Origin: Herbiconiux moechotypicola | Lineage (GTDB): Bacteria; Actinomycetota; Actinomycetes; Actinomycetales; Microbacteriaceae | Direction of reading: 5' to 3' | DNA: 64,000 nucleotides | Assembly (NCBI RefSeq): GCF_024979255.1 | Contig: NZ_JANLCN010000002.1 | Location: 1 to 64,000, forward strand | Shown here: positions 46,754-55,666 of the stretch, one piece after another | Position numbering within the stretch: the stretch's first letter is position 1 | Layout: the number at the start of each line of letters is the position of its first letter | Position numbers and translations under genes: made by a program | Notes under the pieces: generated by a model | What the model was told of the DNA's origin: nothing | Seen by the model: only the letters and a program-made list of their open reading frames with translations | Databases searched by the model: none

Positions 46754-47838
46754 GATGACTCCTCGTTGAGTGCTGTGGATTTCTTGGACGGGGACCGGGT
46801 GACCATCGCGCGCAGGCGCGAGGTGTTGCCGCCGAGCTTGATCTGCACGACGATGCCGACGGCGATGATGACGGCCTGGATGATGTTCTGGGCCGCGGTG
46901 GTCTGGGTGAAGGTCTGCACCAGCTGACCGAGCTGGCCGAGGAAGAGGGCGCCGAGTGCTGTGCCCACCACGCTGCCCTTGCCGCCGGTGAGGGCGGTGC
47001 CACCGAGCACGACGGCTGCGATGGAGGGCAGCAGGTAGGCGTCTCCGGCGGTGAGGGTGGGCGAGCGCAGCAGCCCGGCGAGCAGCACGCCGCAGGCGGC
47101 GGCGAGCAGGGCCGACAGCGTGTAGGCGCCGACCACGTAGGCGTTGGTGGAGAAGCCGATGGTGCGGGCGGCGCGCGGGTTGGCGCCCACGAGCTCGAAT
47201 CGTCGGCCCACCCGGATGGCCTTGAGCAGCACGTGCACGACCAGCACCACGATGGTGGCGATGATGGCGAGCACCGGGATGCCGAGCCAGCGCGAGAGCG
47301 AGAACTGCGAGAGCGAGTCGACCACCTGCCCGCCGTAGCCGCCCGACACCGCCTGCACGGTGCCCACCATGAGCGCGTTGCTCGCGATGGTGACGACCAG
47401 CGGGGGCAGGCCGAACAGGGCGATGACCAGACCGCTCAGCAGACCGAAGAGGGCGGGCACCACGAGCGCCACCACGATGGCGAGCCCCAACCCGAGCTGG
47501 TCGGGGCCGCCGAACTTGGCCACGATGAGCGCGCCGAGCGTGATGGCGCCGGCCACCGACAGGTCGAGACCGCCCTGCATGATGACGAGGGTCTGCCCCA
47601 CGGCCACCACCGCGGTGAGGGCGGCGAACGGCAGCATCGACGACATCGCGGTGGCCGACACGCTGCCGGGCGCGATGAGCGGGCTGATGGCGAAGAGCAC
47701 CGCCACGGCCACGAACGCCCGGGCCGCGGGCCACGACGCGACGCGGGCCCACGGGGTGACCGGCTTGATCGGCGGCCTCCCGCCTCCCTCCGCCACGGCC
47801 GCGGGCCCGGCCGGAGGCCGCGCCGAGTCGATGCTCAT
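46750..47838 (-). CDS. ABC transporter permease, RbsC type
   Basis: This 362-residue protein has about nine to ten membrane helices. It has the RbsC signatures GGLDLSVAGAITLGALIV, GLPPLVVTIASNALM and ELVGANPRAARTIGFS (coupling helix). It overlaps genes on both sides by 4 nt. It would pair with the permease half of the ATPase fusion to give a heterodimeric channel. Confidence 0.9.
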   Translation of the reverse strand: MSIDSARPPAGPAAVAEGGGRPPIKPVTPWARVASWPAARAFVAVAVLFAISPLIAPGSVSATAMSSMLPFAALTAVVAVGQTLVIMQGGLDLSVAGAITLGALIVAKFGGPDQLGLGLAIVVALVVPALFGLLSGLVIALFGLPPLVVTIASNALMVGTVQAVSGGYGGQVVDSLSQFSLSRWLGIPVLAIIATIVVLVVHVLLKAIRVGRRFELVGANPRAARTIGFSTNAYVVGAYTLSALLAAACGVLLAGLLRSPTLTAGDAYLLPSIAAVVLGGTALTGGKGSVVGTALGALFLGQLGQLVQTFTQTTAAQNIIQAVIIAVGIVVQIKLGGNTSRLRAMVTRSPSKKSTALNEESS

Positions 47839-49238
47839 GCGTGCGCCACTTCGGGGTGCCAGGCTCCGTCGACCGAGGCCGCCGGCATCTGCGACAGGAT
47901 GTAGTCGCGCGCCTCCGCCGCCTCGTCGCGCAGCTTCTTCACGTCGACGCCCACGAGCCGGCCGTCGCGCTTGCGCACGACGCCGTCGACGATCACGTCG
48001 GTGACGAGGCCGGGATGCGCGTTGTAGACGATGCCGCCGAAGGGGTTGTTGAGCGGCGACATGGCGAGCGAGTTGCCGCTCACCACGATCACGTCGGCCT
48101 TCTTGCCCACCTCGAGCGAGCCGGTCTGGCCGCCGAGGCCCGCCGCGTTCGCACCGTCGAGGGTGGCGAACTGGATGACGTCGGCGCAGCCGAGGCCGAT
48201 GCGCTCGATGATGACGCCCGCGTCCACCAGCTCCTTGTTGTCGGCCGCGCGCTGCAGGCCGATGGCGGTGCGCATGGTGCCGAACATGTCGCCGCCGTTC
48301 GACGAGCAGACGTCGATGGAGAAGGAGGGACGCACCCCGGCGGCGAGCAGCCGCCCGGTGGCGGGGTAGCCGTGCCCCATCTGCGCCTCCACGTCGGGCG
48401 CCACGGAGGCGGATCCTCCGGTGGCGGCGATGATGCGCAGCTCCTCGTCGGAGAGGGTGGTGCAGTGCACGTAGGTGATGGTGTCCGAGAGCAGGCCGTC
48501 CTCCTGCAGCATGATGATGGGGCGCATCTTGCCCCAGTGGCCGTCGCCCACGTGCACCGTCACGCGCAGGTCGAGGTCGCGGGCGAGGGCGAAGTCGGCT
48601 CGGTTCACCTCGCGGGTGGTGAACTGGGGGCCGCGGAGCGCCAACGCCATCGTCACCAGGCCGTCGTTCGAGGCGAAGTGCTCGGTGCGCAGTCGCGTGG
48701 CGTCGTCGCGCGGGTGCTCGACCGGGGAGGGCATCTCGCCGCCCCACTGCGCCGCGCCGCCGCCGTGGGCGAACACCGCGCGCATCCCGGTGTCTTCGAG
48801 GGCCTTCACCGCCGCATCCGCGTGCTCGGTGGTGCGCAGGTTGTGCGACCAGTCGACGAGGGTGGTGATGCCCGAGTCGAGCGCCTCGAGGGCGCCGAGG
48901 TAGTTGCTCACGTAGGTGTCTTCGGGGCGGAAATGGCGGCTGAGCCCCACGTGCAGGCCGGCCATGTACTCGTCGAGCGACCAGTCGGAGGCGATGTTGC
49001 GCACGATCGCCTGCCAGGTGTGGCGGTGGGTGTCGACGAAACCGGGCATCACCACGCTGCCGGCGGCGTCGATCACCTCGGTACCGGCCGGCACGATGCC
49101 CGTGGCCGCGAGGTCGGGGCCGATCGCGGCGATGCGGCCGTCGAGAATGAGCACGTCGGCGCCCGGCTGGGCGGGATCGGTGGCGACGCCCGTCAGCACG
49201 GTGCCTCCGGTGATGAGGATGTCTTTCGACTCGGTCAT
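47835..49238 (-). CDS. ATZ/TRZ-type amidohydrolase 1
   Basis: This 467-residue amidohydrolase has HxH in DTHRHTWQAIVRNIASDW, a His in RVTVHVGDGHWG, and a His in TYVHCTTLSDEEL. The metal Asp is in FSIDVCSSNGGDM. It resembles the chlorohydrolase/8-oxoguanine-deaminase/SsnA group that removes amino or other groups from N-heterocycles. It shares THRHTWQA and the DxCSxxxGDM element with the next gene, so the two are duplicates that have diverged. It is coupled to the permease gene by ATGA overlap and should act on the imported compound. Confidence 0.86.
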   Translation of the reverse strand: MTESKDILITGGTVLTGVATDPAQPGADVLILDGRIAAIGPDLAATGIVPAGTEVIDAAGSVVMPGFVDTHRHTWQAIVRNIASDWSLDEYMAGLHVGLSRHFRPEDTYVSNYLGALEALDSGITTLVDWSHNLRTTEHADAAVKALEDTGMRAVFAHGGGAAQWGGEMPSPVEHPRDDATRLRTEHFASNDGLVTMALALRGPQFTTREVNRADFALARDLDLRVTVHVGDGHWGKMRPIIMLQEDGLLSDTITYVHCTTLSDEELRIIAATGGSASVAPDVEAQMGHGYPATGRLLAAGVRPSFSIDVCSSNGGDMFGTMRTAIGLQRAADNKELVDAGVIIERIGLGCADVIQFATLDGANAAGLGGQTGSLEVGKKADVIVVSGNSLAMSPLNNPFGGIVYNAHPGLVTDVIVDGVVRKRDGRLVGVDVKKLRDEAAEARDYILSQMPAASVDGAWHPEVAHA

Positions 49239-49282
49239 TCCATAGCTCCTTCGGGATGGATGTGAGGCGGAGAGGTAAGCGT

Positions 49283-50785
49283 TCAGGCCCGTTCGCGGTA
49301 GAGCGGGATGTCGATGGGAGGCTGCGGGATGAACCCTCCGTGGCGGTCCATCTGCTCGTAGAGATAGTCGTGCGAGGCGCGGGTGCGCGCCAGGGCGGCG
49401 TCGACGTCGACGTGAACGAGCCGCCCGCCGCGCTTCACGACCCGGCCGTCGACGAGCACGGTGTCGACGTCGCCGGAGTTCGCCTGCGAGATGACGGCGC
49501 CGGTGGGGTCGCGGCGGTTCCATCCGGCTTTGCTGATGCCGCCCATGTCGAGCAGCACCACGTCGGCGCGCTTGCCCGGGGTGAGCGAGCCCACCTCGTC
49601 GCCGATGCCGGCGGCCACGGCGCCGTTGAGGGTGATCCATGAGAGCGCGTCGCGCGTGGTCCAGCGCATCTCCTGCGGGGCCACGAGCCGCTCGTAGCCG
49701 GCGGCGTCGTCGCGCCAGCGGGTGGCCTGCAGCACGAGACGGGCGTGCGAGAGCATATCGCCGCTGTCGCCGCTCACGCAGTCGATGCCGAGGCTCGGCC
49801 CGGGCGTGAACTCGGTGGCCTCGCGGATGGCGGGGAACCCCATCCCCATCTGCATCTCGGTCTCGGCGCACACCGACACGGTCGTGCCGGTGCCGCGCAG
49901 CAGCTCCCACTCCTCCGGGGTGTTGAAGGTGCAGTGCACGAGCAGCAGGTCGGGGCCGAGCAGGCCGTGCTCGGCGAGCACCTTGACGTCTTGGAAGAGC
50001 TGGCGCACGGCCACCTGGTTGGCGTGCATCGTGAGGCGGGCGCCGAGCTCGCGGGCGAGGGCGAACTCGGTCGCCACGTCGGCCACGGGGGCGATCGGCA
50101 GCTCCTGCGGGGCCATCCCGAAGCGCAGCGGCTGCGACTCGTCGCGGAAGTACTGCTCGCGGATCTCGCGGGCCAGCCGCGCCCGCGGCTCGAACGCGGC
50201 GGGGTCGGCGACGCCCTCGCGCCCGCCCGCGCTCTCCGACCAGGTGTTCGAGGTGACCGGCGTCATCCCGTGCCCGTAGAGGCCCCGGATGCCCGCATCC
50301 AGCAGACCCGTCACCGCGCCGTGGGCGCACTCGGGGTCGAGGATGTTGTGGCAGTAGTCGACGATCGAGGTCACGCCGCAGTTGAGGGCGTCGAGGGCGC
50401 CCGCGTAGTTGCCGGCGTACATGTCCTCGGCGCGGTAGCGGATCGCCATCTGCAGGCGCATGCCGCGGAGGTAGTCGGGGATGGTGCCGTCGGCCAGGAT
50501 GCCGCGCAGCTGCGCCTGCCAGGTGTGCCGGTGGGTGTCGACGAGTCCGGGGATGGCGATCATCTCGCCGGCGTCGATGACCTCGGCGTCTCCACCCGCA
50601 TCCTGGCCGGCGGTGTTCAGGATGCTCGTGCCGGTCTCGGCCGACCACCCCTCGACGGCGGCGATGCGGTCGCCCTCGATCAGGATGTCGGCCCGCTCCA
50701 GGTCGCCCAGGGCCGGGTCGACCGTCGCGACCGCCGCGCCCCGGATGAGGGTGCGGTGCGCGGGGACTCCGTCGTGTGCAGCCAT
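49283..50785 (-). CDS. ATZ/TRZ-type amidohydrolase 2
   Basis: This 500-residue paralogue of the downstream amidohydrolase has HxH in VDTHRHTWQAQLRG and a His in RLTMHANQV. A His is also in LLLVHCTFNTPEEWELL, and Asp is in LGIDCVSGDSGDM. The N-terminal strand domain is slightly longer. It is the first gene of the operon behind a well-formed promoter (50818-50846). Two successive hydrolytic steps on one ring, or two related substrates, would explain the tandem pair. Confidence 0.86.
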   Translation of the reverse strand: MAAHDGVPAHRTLIRGAAVATVDPALGDLERADILIEGDRIAAVEGWSAETGTSILNTAGQDAGGDAEVIDAGEMIAIPGLVDTHRHTWQAQLRGILADGTIPDYLRGMRLQMAIRYRAEDMYAGNYAGALDALNCGVTSIVDYCHNILDPECAHGAVTGLLDAGIRGLYGHGMTPVTSNTWSESAGGREGVADPAAFEPRARLAREIREQYFRDESQPLRFGMAPQELPIAPVADVATEFALARELGARLTMHANQVAVRQLFQDVKVLAEHGLLGPDLLLVHCTFNTPEEWELLRGTGTTVSVCAETEMQMGMGFPAIREATEFTPGPSLGIDCVSGDSGDMLSHARLVLQATRWRDDAAGYERLVAPQEMRWTTRDALSWITLNGAVAAGIGDEVGSLTPGKRADVVLLDMGGISKAGWNRRDPTGAVISQANSGDVDTVLVDGRVVKRGGRLVHVDVDAALARTRASHDYLYEQMDRHGGFIPQPPIDIPLYRERA

Positions 50786-50817
50786 GATTCTCCTCGTTGA
50801 GCAGCTGGTTCTGAATC

Positions 50818-50846
50818 AGTATGTGAAGTGAGACGACGTTTGTCAA
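50818..50846 (-). promoter_or_regulatory. sigma-70-type promoter of the amidohydrolase/ABC operon
   Basis: On the minus strand a perfect TTGACA (50841-50846) and CATACT (50818-50823) are 17 nt apart, the best -35/-10 pair seen in the window. The spacer holds TGTGAAGT on the plus strand (50822-50829). The same 8-mer lies in the palindrome upstream of the dehydrogenase gene, so a common repressor is likely. Confidence 0.7.
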
Positions 50847-50877
50847 TCAGCACTTTACATTGTCATACAGTCTGAAT

Positions 50878-51906
50878 TCACACTGTGGTGGCGGGCGCGA
50901 GCAGTAGCTCGATGTTCTCCGGGGCGGGGCGCAGTTCGCCCGCCTCGACTCGGGCGGCCAGCTCGACGACGAGCGCGTTGTACGGCGCTTCGGCGCCCAC
51001 CGCGGCGAGCTCCTCCACGACGCGGCCGTTGATCTCGGCCACCTCGCTGCGACGGCCCTTCAGCCAGTCCTGCAGCGACGTGGTCTTCGTGTCGGGCAGC
51101 GAGTACTGGGTGAGCACGATGTGGAACAGCTGCTCGGCGAAGGCGTCGGGGTCGCCCACGTTCTCGTCGCCCATGCCGAAGATCGGCCGCACCCTGCTGC
51201 CGCTCGCGGTCGCGGCGCGCACGGCCTCCTTGCCGCACTCGAGCATGAAGTCGTACATGCCGGGCACCTCGGCCGCCGTGTTGAGCTCGAGGTTCAGCAG
51301 GGCCGAGGGCACGAGCTCGGCGGCGTTCACCACGAGCTTCATCCACTTCGAGGAGCGGATGTCGTCGGAGACCTCGACGGTGCCCGCGTGGCCCAGCACC
51401 GCGGCCACCTCGTGCACGCGGTCGGCCGTGGCGGGGTGGATGCTGCCCACGGCGAACCAGGCCTCCTCCGGCGGGTTCTGCCGGTTCGTGATGCCCGGCT
51501 CCCACATGTTCGACGCCATCTCGATGACGGCGCCGATCGTGCGCTCCGGTCCCACCACATCCGCGATGTCGTCGACCGACATGCCGTTCTGGAGGCCCAC
51601 GACGAGGCTGTCGGGGTTCAGCAGGGGCTTGATCAGCTCGCACGCCCAGCGGGTGTCGTAAGCCTTCACACCGAGGAAGACGAGGTCGAAGCGGTCATGG
51701 AGCGTCGCGACCTCGCAGAGCTGATAGGCGGGCACCTTCGTGATCTCGGTGCGGTTCGGCATGCGCACCTCGATGCCGCGCTCCCGGATGGCGTCCACGT
51801 GCGGCGGCCACTGTTCGATGAACGTCACGTCGAGGCCGGCCCTGGCCATGTCTGCCCCCACACCCGCTCCGTTGGCGCCCGTTCCCAGCACGGCGATCTT
51901 CATCAT
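50878..51906 (-). CDS. ketopantoate-reductase-like NAD(P)-dependent oxidoreductase
   Basis: This 342-residue protein has an N-terminal Rossmann fold, VLGTGANGAGVGADMARAG at residues 5-23, and GVKAYDTRWA with the conserved Lys. NGMSVDDIADVVGPERTIGAVIE and the C-terminal SSKWMKLVVNAAELVPSALL domain follow. ApbA/PanE relatives are often recruited to catabolic operons to oxidise or reduce hydroxy-ketoacids. The start has GCGAGGA upstream and lies beside a palindrome at 51926-51954. A role in pantothenate synthesis is less likely than one in the adjacent catabolic locus. Confidence 0.83.
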   Translation of the reverse strand: MMKIAVLGTGANGAGVGADMARAGLDVTFIEQWPPHVDAIRERGIEVRMPNRTEITKVPAYQLCEVATLHDRFDLVFLGVKAYDTRWACELIKPLLNPDSLVVGLQNGMSVDDIADVVGPERTIGAVIEMASNMWEPGITNRQNPPEEAWFAVGSIHPATADRVHEVAAVLGHAGTVEVSDDIRSSKWMKLVVNAAELVPSALLNLELNTAAEVPGMYDFMLECGKEAVRAATASGSRVRPIFGMGDENVGDPDAFAEQLFHIVLTQYSLPDTKTTSLQDWLKGRRSEVAEINGRVVEELAAVGAEAPYNALVVELAARVEAGELRPAPENIELLLAPATTV

Positions 51907-51925
51907 CGAATCCTCGCTTGTCACT

Positions 51926-51954
51926 TATTAGTTCACAACCAGTGTGAAGTAATA
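51926..51954. promoter_or_regulatory. 29-bp palindromic operator
   Basis: TATTAGTTCAC (51926-51936) and GTGAAGTAATA (51944-51954) match as inverted repeats at 10 of 11 positions around 7 nt. It lies 20 nt upstream of the ketopantoate-reductase-like start and shares TGTGAAGT with the amidohydrolase operon promoter. Confidence 0.65.
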
Positions 51955-51977
51955 GTACACACGAGTGCAGGTGGAGC

Positions 51978-53195
51978 CTAGGTGCGCCCCCGAACGGCAG
52001 AGCGGATGAGGGCCGCGGCCGCGCCGCGGGCCCAGTCGTCGAAGCTGTGGGGGCGCACCTCGATGGCGCAGCGGACCGCGGCACCGAAGGCGTTGTCGGC
52101 GAAGGCTTCTCGCAGCGCCGGCTCGTAGAGGTCGAACTCGTCCGTCCCCTCGCCCGCCAGCACGATGGTGTCGGGCCCGACGAGGTTCGCCACGGCGGCG
52201 AGCGCCGTTCCGATGGCGGCCCCGGCGCGGTCGAACACCGCCCGCACGACGGGGTGTGCGCCCGACCGGGCGAGCTCCGCCGCCTCACCCAGAGCGAGCT
52301 CCGGATCGCCGGTCGCCTCCCGCGCCCCGCGAAGGATCGCCCACGTCGCCGCGACCGCCTCCACGCACCCGCTCCGGCCGCAGCGGCAGGGCGCTCCGCC
52401 TCCCCCACCGCCCGCGCCGGCAGCTCCGCCCGCGCCGGCCGCGAGCGGCAGGTGGCCGAGTTCGCCGGCCACGCCATGCGCGCCCGACACCACGTCGCCG
52501 TTGACGTACAGACCGCATCCGATGCCCGCCCCGATGGTGACCACCGCGAACGTGGTCGACCGCACGCCGAGTCCGAACCAGTGCTCGGCGATGGTGAGGG
52601 CCCGCACGTCGTTCTCGAGGCGCACCGGCAGCCCGAGCCGACGTTCGAGCAGCGCCACGAGCGGCACGTCCTCCCACCCGAGCAGCGGGGAGTGCCGCAC
52701 GACGCCCGCACCAGAGTCGATGTCGCCCGAGACCGCGACGCCCACCCCGAGGAGCGACGCAGGTGCGGAGTCGAGCAGCGTGCCCGCCACCTCGCCGACA
52801 GCCTCCACCACCGTCGGCACCGCGCTGTCGGCGAGCGACACTCGGGCGACCCGCTCCACCTCGGCCGTGAGCCCGGTGACCACCCCGATCACCTCGTCGT
52901 CGGTCACCTTGACCCCGACGGCCGACCTCGCCCCGGGCACGGCGGCGAGCGGATGCACGGGGCGACCGGGTGCGGGGACGCGGACGGGGGCACCCGAAGG
53001 CCCGGCGGCCGTGAGCGTCCCGTCGTGCCGCACGATTCCGGCCTCGAGCAACGGCGCCACCGCCTTCGTGACGGCGGCCTGCGAGAGCCCTGTGCGGCGT
53101 CCCACCTCGATCCGTCCGAGGGGACCCTGCGTGAGGATGCAGGTGAAGATCGCCACCGACGCCGGAGAGCGAAGAGGGAGGTCGCTCGCGCTCAT
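51978..53195 (-). CDS. ROK-family transcriptional repressor
   Basis: This 405-residue NagC/XylR-like ROK protein has an N-terminal winged helix (GRIEVGRRTGLSQAAVTKAV, residues 27-46). The sugar-kinase-like ROK domain has GVGVAVSGDID, ENDVRALTIAEHW and GAHGVAGELGH. The zinc motif CRCGRSGC is preceded by an unusual Gly/Ala-only stretch of about 20 residues. It is divergent from the alpha-galactosidase and should repress it, with galactosides or galactose as inducer. Confidence 0.87.
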   Translation of the reverse strand: MSASDLPLRSPASVAIFTCILTQGPLGRIEVGRRTGLSQAAVTKAVAPLLEAGIVRHDGTLTAAGPSGAPVRVPAPGRPVHPLAAVPGARSAVGVKVTDDEVIGVVTGLTAEVERVARVSLADSAVPTVVEAVGEVAGTLLDSAPASLLGVGVAVSGDIDSGAGVVRHSPLLGWEDVPLVALLERRLGLPVRLENDVRALTIAEHWFGLGVRSTTFAVVTIGAGIGCGLYVNGDVVSGAHGVAGELGHLPLAAGAGGAAGAGGGGGGAPCRCGRSGCVEAVAATWAILRGAREATGDPELALGEAAELARSGAHPVVRAVFDRAGAAIGTALAAVANLVGPDTIVLAGEGTDEFDLYEPALREAFADNAFGAAVRCAIEVRPHSFDDWARGAAAALIRSAVRGRT

Positions 53196-53236
53196 CGCCG
53201 CCTCCCTTCCCGCTTGCGCTCCAGCCTACGGGATGG

Positions 53237-53257
53237 TTAATTTACATCGTCAATTAA
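53237..53257. promoter_or_regulatory. ROK-type operator
   Basis: TTAATT (53237-53242) and AATTAA (53252-53257) are perfect AT-rich arms around 9 nt in an otherwise GC-rich region. They lie between the divergent ROK and alpha-galactosidase genes and end 18 nt before the galactosidase ATG. AT-rich palindromes of this form are typical of ROK repressors. Confidence 0.65.
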
Positions 53258-53274
53258 AGCGAGGAGACGCGCCC

Positions 53275-55545
53275 ATGGGCCTGCCCACCACGACCATCGT
53301 GCACCTGCGTGCGGCAGGGGTCTCGCTCGCGCTCGACCTCCGCGGCCCGCACCCCGAGGTGCTGCACTGGGGCTCCGACCTGGGCGACCTCGACCACGAC
53401 GCACTCGAGGCGCTGGCGTTCACCGCCGGAGCGGCCCGGCTGCACAACGCTCCCGACGTACCCCGCCGGTTCGGGCTGCTGGCCGGTGAGGACACCGACT
53501 GGGCCGGCACCCCGAGCCTCGCGGGCCACCGTGCCGGGCGCGGCACCACGCCGCGGCTGCGGGCGACGGATGCGGTGGTGACTCCGTCCGGCGCAGCTGA
53601 CGCGACCGGCGGGGGTTCCGTGGAACTGCTCTACACCGACGAGGTGCGGATGCTCGGCCTCCGCGTGCGCATCGCGCTCACCCCCGAGGGCCTGGTGGAG
53701 CTCGACCAGACGCTCACGTCGACCGCGTCGCCTGAGGCGCCGGTCTACGACCTGAGCCGTCTGACCGCCCGCCTGCCCGTGCCCTCCCGAGCGGCCGAGC
53801 TGCTCGACTTCACGGGGAAGTGGAGCCGCGAACGCCAGCCCCAGCGCATCCCGCTCGTCGACGGCTCGCACGTGCGAGAGAGCCGGCGGGGCAAGCCCGG
53901 CGCCGACTCGGCCTACCTGATGGCGCTCGGCACCCCCGGGTTCGGCTCGCGCCACGGCGAGGTGTGGGCGGTGCACGTGGCGTGGAGCGGCGACCAGCAG
54001 TGGTTCGCCGAGCGGCTGCCCGAGGGCGCGGGCGTGTTCTCGGCAGCGCTCGGCGGCGGCGAGCTCGTGCGTCCCGGCGAGGTGCGGCTGACGGGCGGCG
54101 AGAGCTACACGGCACCGCGTCTGGTGTTCTCGTACTCGGGGGAAGGTCTCGACGGCGTGGCCGACCGATTCCATGGGCGGGTGCGGTCGACCAGGCGCCG
54201 GGCCGGGGCGCAGCCGCTCGTGCTCAACACCTGGGAGGCGGTGTACTTCGACCACCAGCTCCCCCGCCTGCTCGAGCTCGTCGACCGCGCCGCCCGCGTG
54301 GGCGTGGAGCGCATCGTGCTCGACGACGGGTGGTTCCGCGGGCGTCGCGGCGACGACGCGGGGCTCGGCGACTGGCAGATCGACGAGGCTGTGTGGCCCG
54401 GCGGGCTCGATCCGTTCGTCGACCGGGTGCGGGAGCACGGCATGCAGTTCGGGCTGTGGTTCGAGCCCGAGATGGTGAACCTCGACTCGGAGCTCGCCCG
54501 CGAGCATCCGGAGTGGATCCTCGGGCCGGCAGAGGGACTTGGATCGTCGTTCCGCAACCAGTACGTGGTCGACCTCGCGCATCCGGAGGCCTTCACCTAC
54601 CTGCTCGAGTCGATCTCGGCCCTGGTGTCGCGGTACTCGATCGACTTCCTCAAGTGGGACCACAACCGCGAGCTCGCCGAGGCGGTGCGGCGTTCGGACG
54701 GCGGGAGCGTGGGGGTGCGCTCGCAGACGCTGGCGCTGTACGCGCTGCTCGACGACCTGCGGATGCGGTTCCCGCTGCTCGAGATCGAGTCGTGCGCCTC
54801 GGGCGGCGGGCGGGTCGACCTCGGGGTGCTGGAGCGCACCGACCGGGTGTGGACCTCCGACTGCAACGACCCCGTCGAGCGGCAGTCCATCCAGCGCTGG
54901 AGCGAGCTGCTGCTGCCGCCCGAGCTGCTCGGCTCGCACGTGGGCGCCCCGCGCTCGCACACCACGCACCGGGTGGCCGACCAGTCGTTCCGGCTCGCCA
55001 CCACACTCTTCGCCTCGGCCGGCGTCGAGTGGGACCTCACGGCGTGCACCGACGCGGAGCTCGACGATCTGGCGCGCTGGGCCTCCCTCTACAAGGAGAC
55101 CCGCGCGCTCGTGGCCACAGGGCGCCGCGTGCACGCCGACCTCGCCGACGCCGAGACCGCCCTGCACGGGAGCGTCGCGGCCGACGGGTCGCGGGCGCTG
55201 TTCGCGTGGGTGCGGCTCGGCACCTCGCGGGCGGGGCAGGCCGGGCGGGTGCCGTTCCCGGGGCTCGCCGAGGACGCCGTGTACGAGGTGCGCGTGCGCG
55301 ACGAGCTCGGGGCTGTGGCGCTGCACGAGGTGTCGGGCCCGGCCTGGTTCGAGGCGGCCCGCGGCGCCGGCGCGGCCGCCGCCGGTGCCGCTGCCGCGGC
55401 TGCGCCCGGTGCGGACGCCGCCGGTTCCATCGCGCCCGCCGCTCCACTCCGCGTGCCCGGCAGCATCCTCGCCCGCGTCGGCCTGCCCCTCCCCACCCTC
55501 GAGCCCGCGCAGGCCCTCCTCCTCGACTTCGTGCGCGTCGCCTGA
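53275..55545 (+). CDS. alpha-galactosidase, GH36
   Basis: This 756-residue enzyme hydrolyses terminal alpha-galactosides such as melibiose and raffinose. The N-terminal beta-supersandwich (1-310) is followed by the barrel. The barrel has IVLDDGWF, GLWFEPEMVN, DFLKWDHNRE (the nucleophile Asp in KWD), ESCASGGGRVDLG, and TSDCNDPVERQ (acid/base Asp). The C-terminal part has an unusual run of Ala/Gly (about 700-722). No signal peptide, so cytoplasmic. GAGGAG precedes the ATG. No dedicated sugar importer is adjacent. Confidence 0.93.
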   Translation: MGLPTTTIVHLRAAGVSLALDLRGPHPEVLHWGSDLGDLDHDALEALAFTAGAARLHNAPDVPRRFGLLAGEDTDWAGTPSLAGHRAGRGTTPRLRATDAVVTPSGAADATGGGSVELLYTDEVRMLGLRVRIALTPEGLVELDQTLTSTASPEAPVYDLSRLTARLPVPSRAAELLDFTGKWSRERQPQRIPLVDGSHVRESRRGKPGADSAYLMALGTPGFGSRHGEVWAVHVAWSGDQQWFAERLPEGAGVFSAALGGGELVRPGEVRLTGGESYTAPRLVFSYSGEGLDGVADRFHGRVRSTRRRAGAQPLVLNTWEAVYFDHQLPRLLELVDRAARVGVERIVLDDGWFRGRRGDDAGLGDWQIDEAVWPGGLDPFVDRVREHGMQFGLWFEPEMVNLDSELAREHPEWILGPAEGLGSSFRNQYVVDLAHPEAFTYLLESISALVSRYSIDFLKWDHNRELAEAVRRSDGGSVGVRSQTLALYALLDDLRMRFPLLEIESCASGGGRVDLGVLERTDRVWTSDCNDPVERQSIQRWSELLLPPELLGSHVGAPRSHTTHRVADQSFRLATTLFASAGVEWDLTACTDAELDDLARWASLYKETRALVATGRRVHADLADAETALHGSVAADGSRALFAWVRLGTSRAGQAGRVPFPGLAEDAVYEVRVRDELGAVALHEVSGPAWFEAARGAGAAAAGAAAAAAPGADAAGSIAPAAPLRVPGSILARVGLPLPTLEPAQALLLDFVRVA

Positions 55546-55564
55546 GCCGCGGCGGCACCCGAGT

Positions 55565-55641
55565 GCGCAGTTCTGCATAAGATTCCGGGGTGGCGAGCTC
55601 TCAGGGGGCCTGCCACCGCGGAATCTTATGCAGAACTGCGC
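55565..55641. terminator. long perfect inverted repeat between convergent genes
   Basis: A 22-bp arm at 55565-55586 is repeated perfectly in inverse at 55620-55641. Inside it a further CCGGGGTGGC / GCCACCGCGG pairing extends the stem with one mismatch, leaving a 15-20 nt loop. It lies between the alpha-galactosidase and MarR-type stops and can serve both as terminator. Its length and sequence perfection are well beyond an ordinary terminator. Confidence 0.8.
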
Positions 55642-55666
55642 GGGGGCCTCGGCCGAGGGCGCACGG

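Noticed and set aside
52301-52700. Long frames on the plus strand across the ROK gene (for example from 52165 into the galactosidase)
   Set aside because: These are GC-skew shadows; the ROK domain motifs are on the minus strand and the galactosidase starts at 53275 with a ribosome-binding site.
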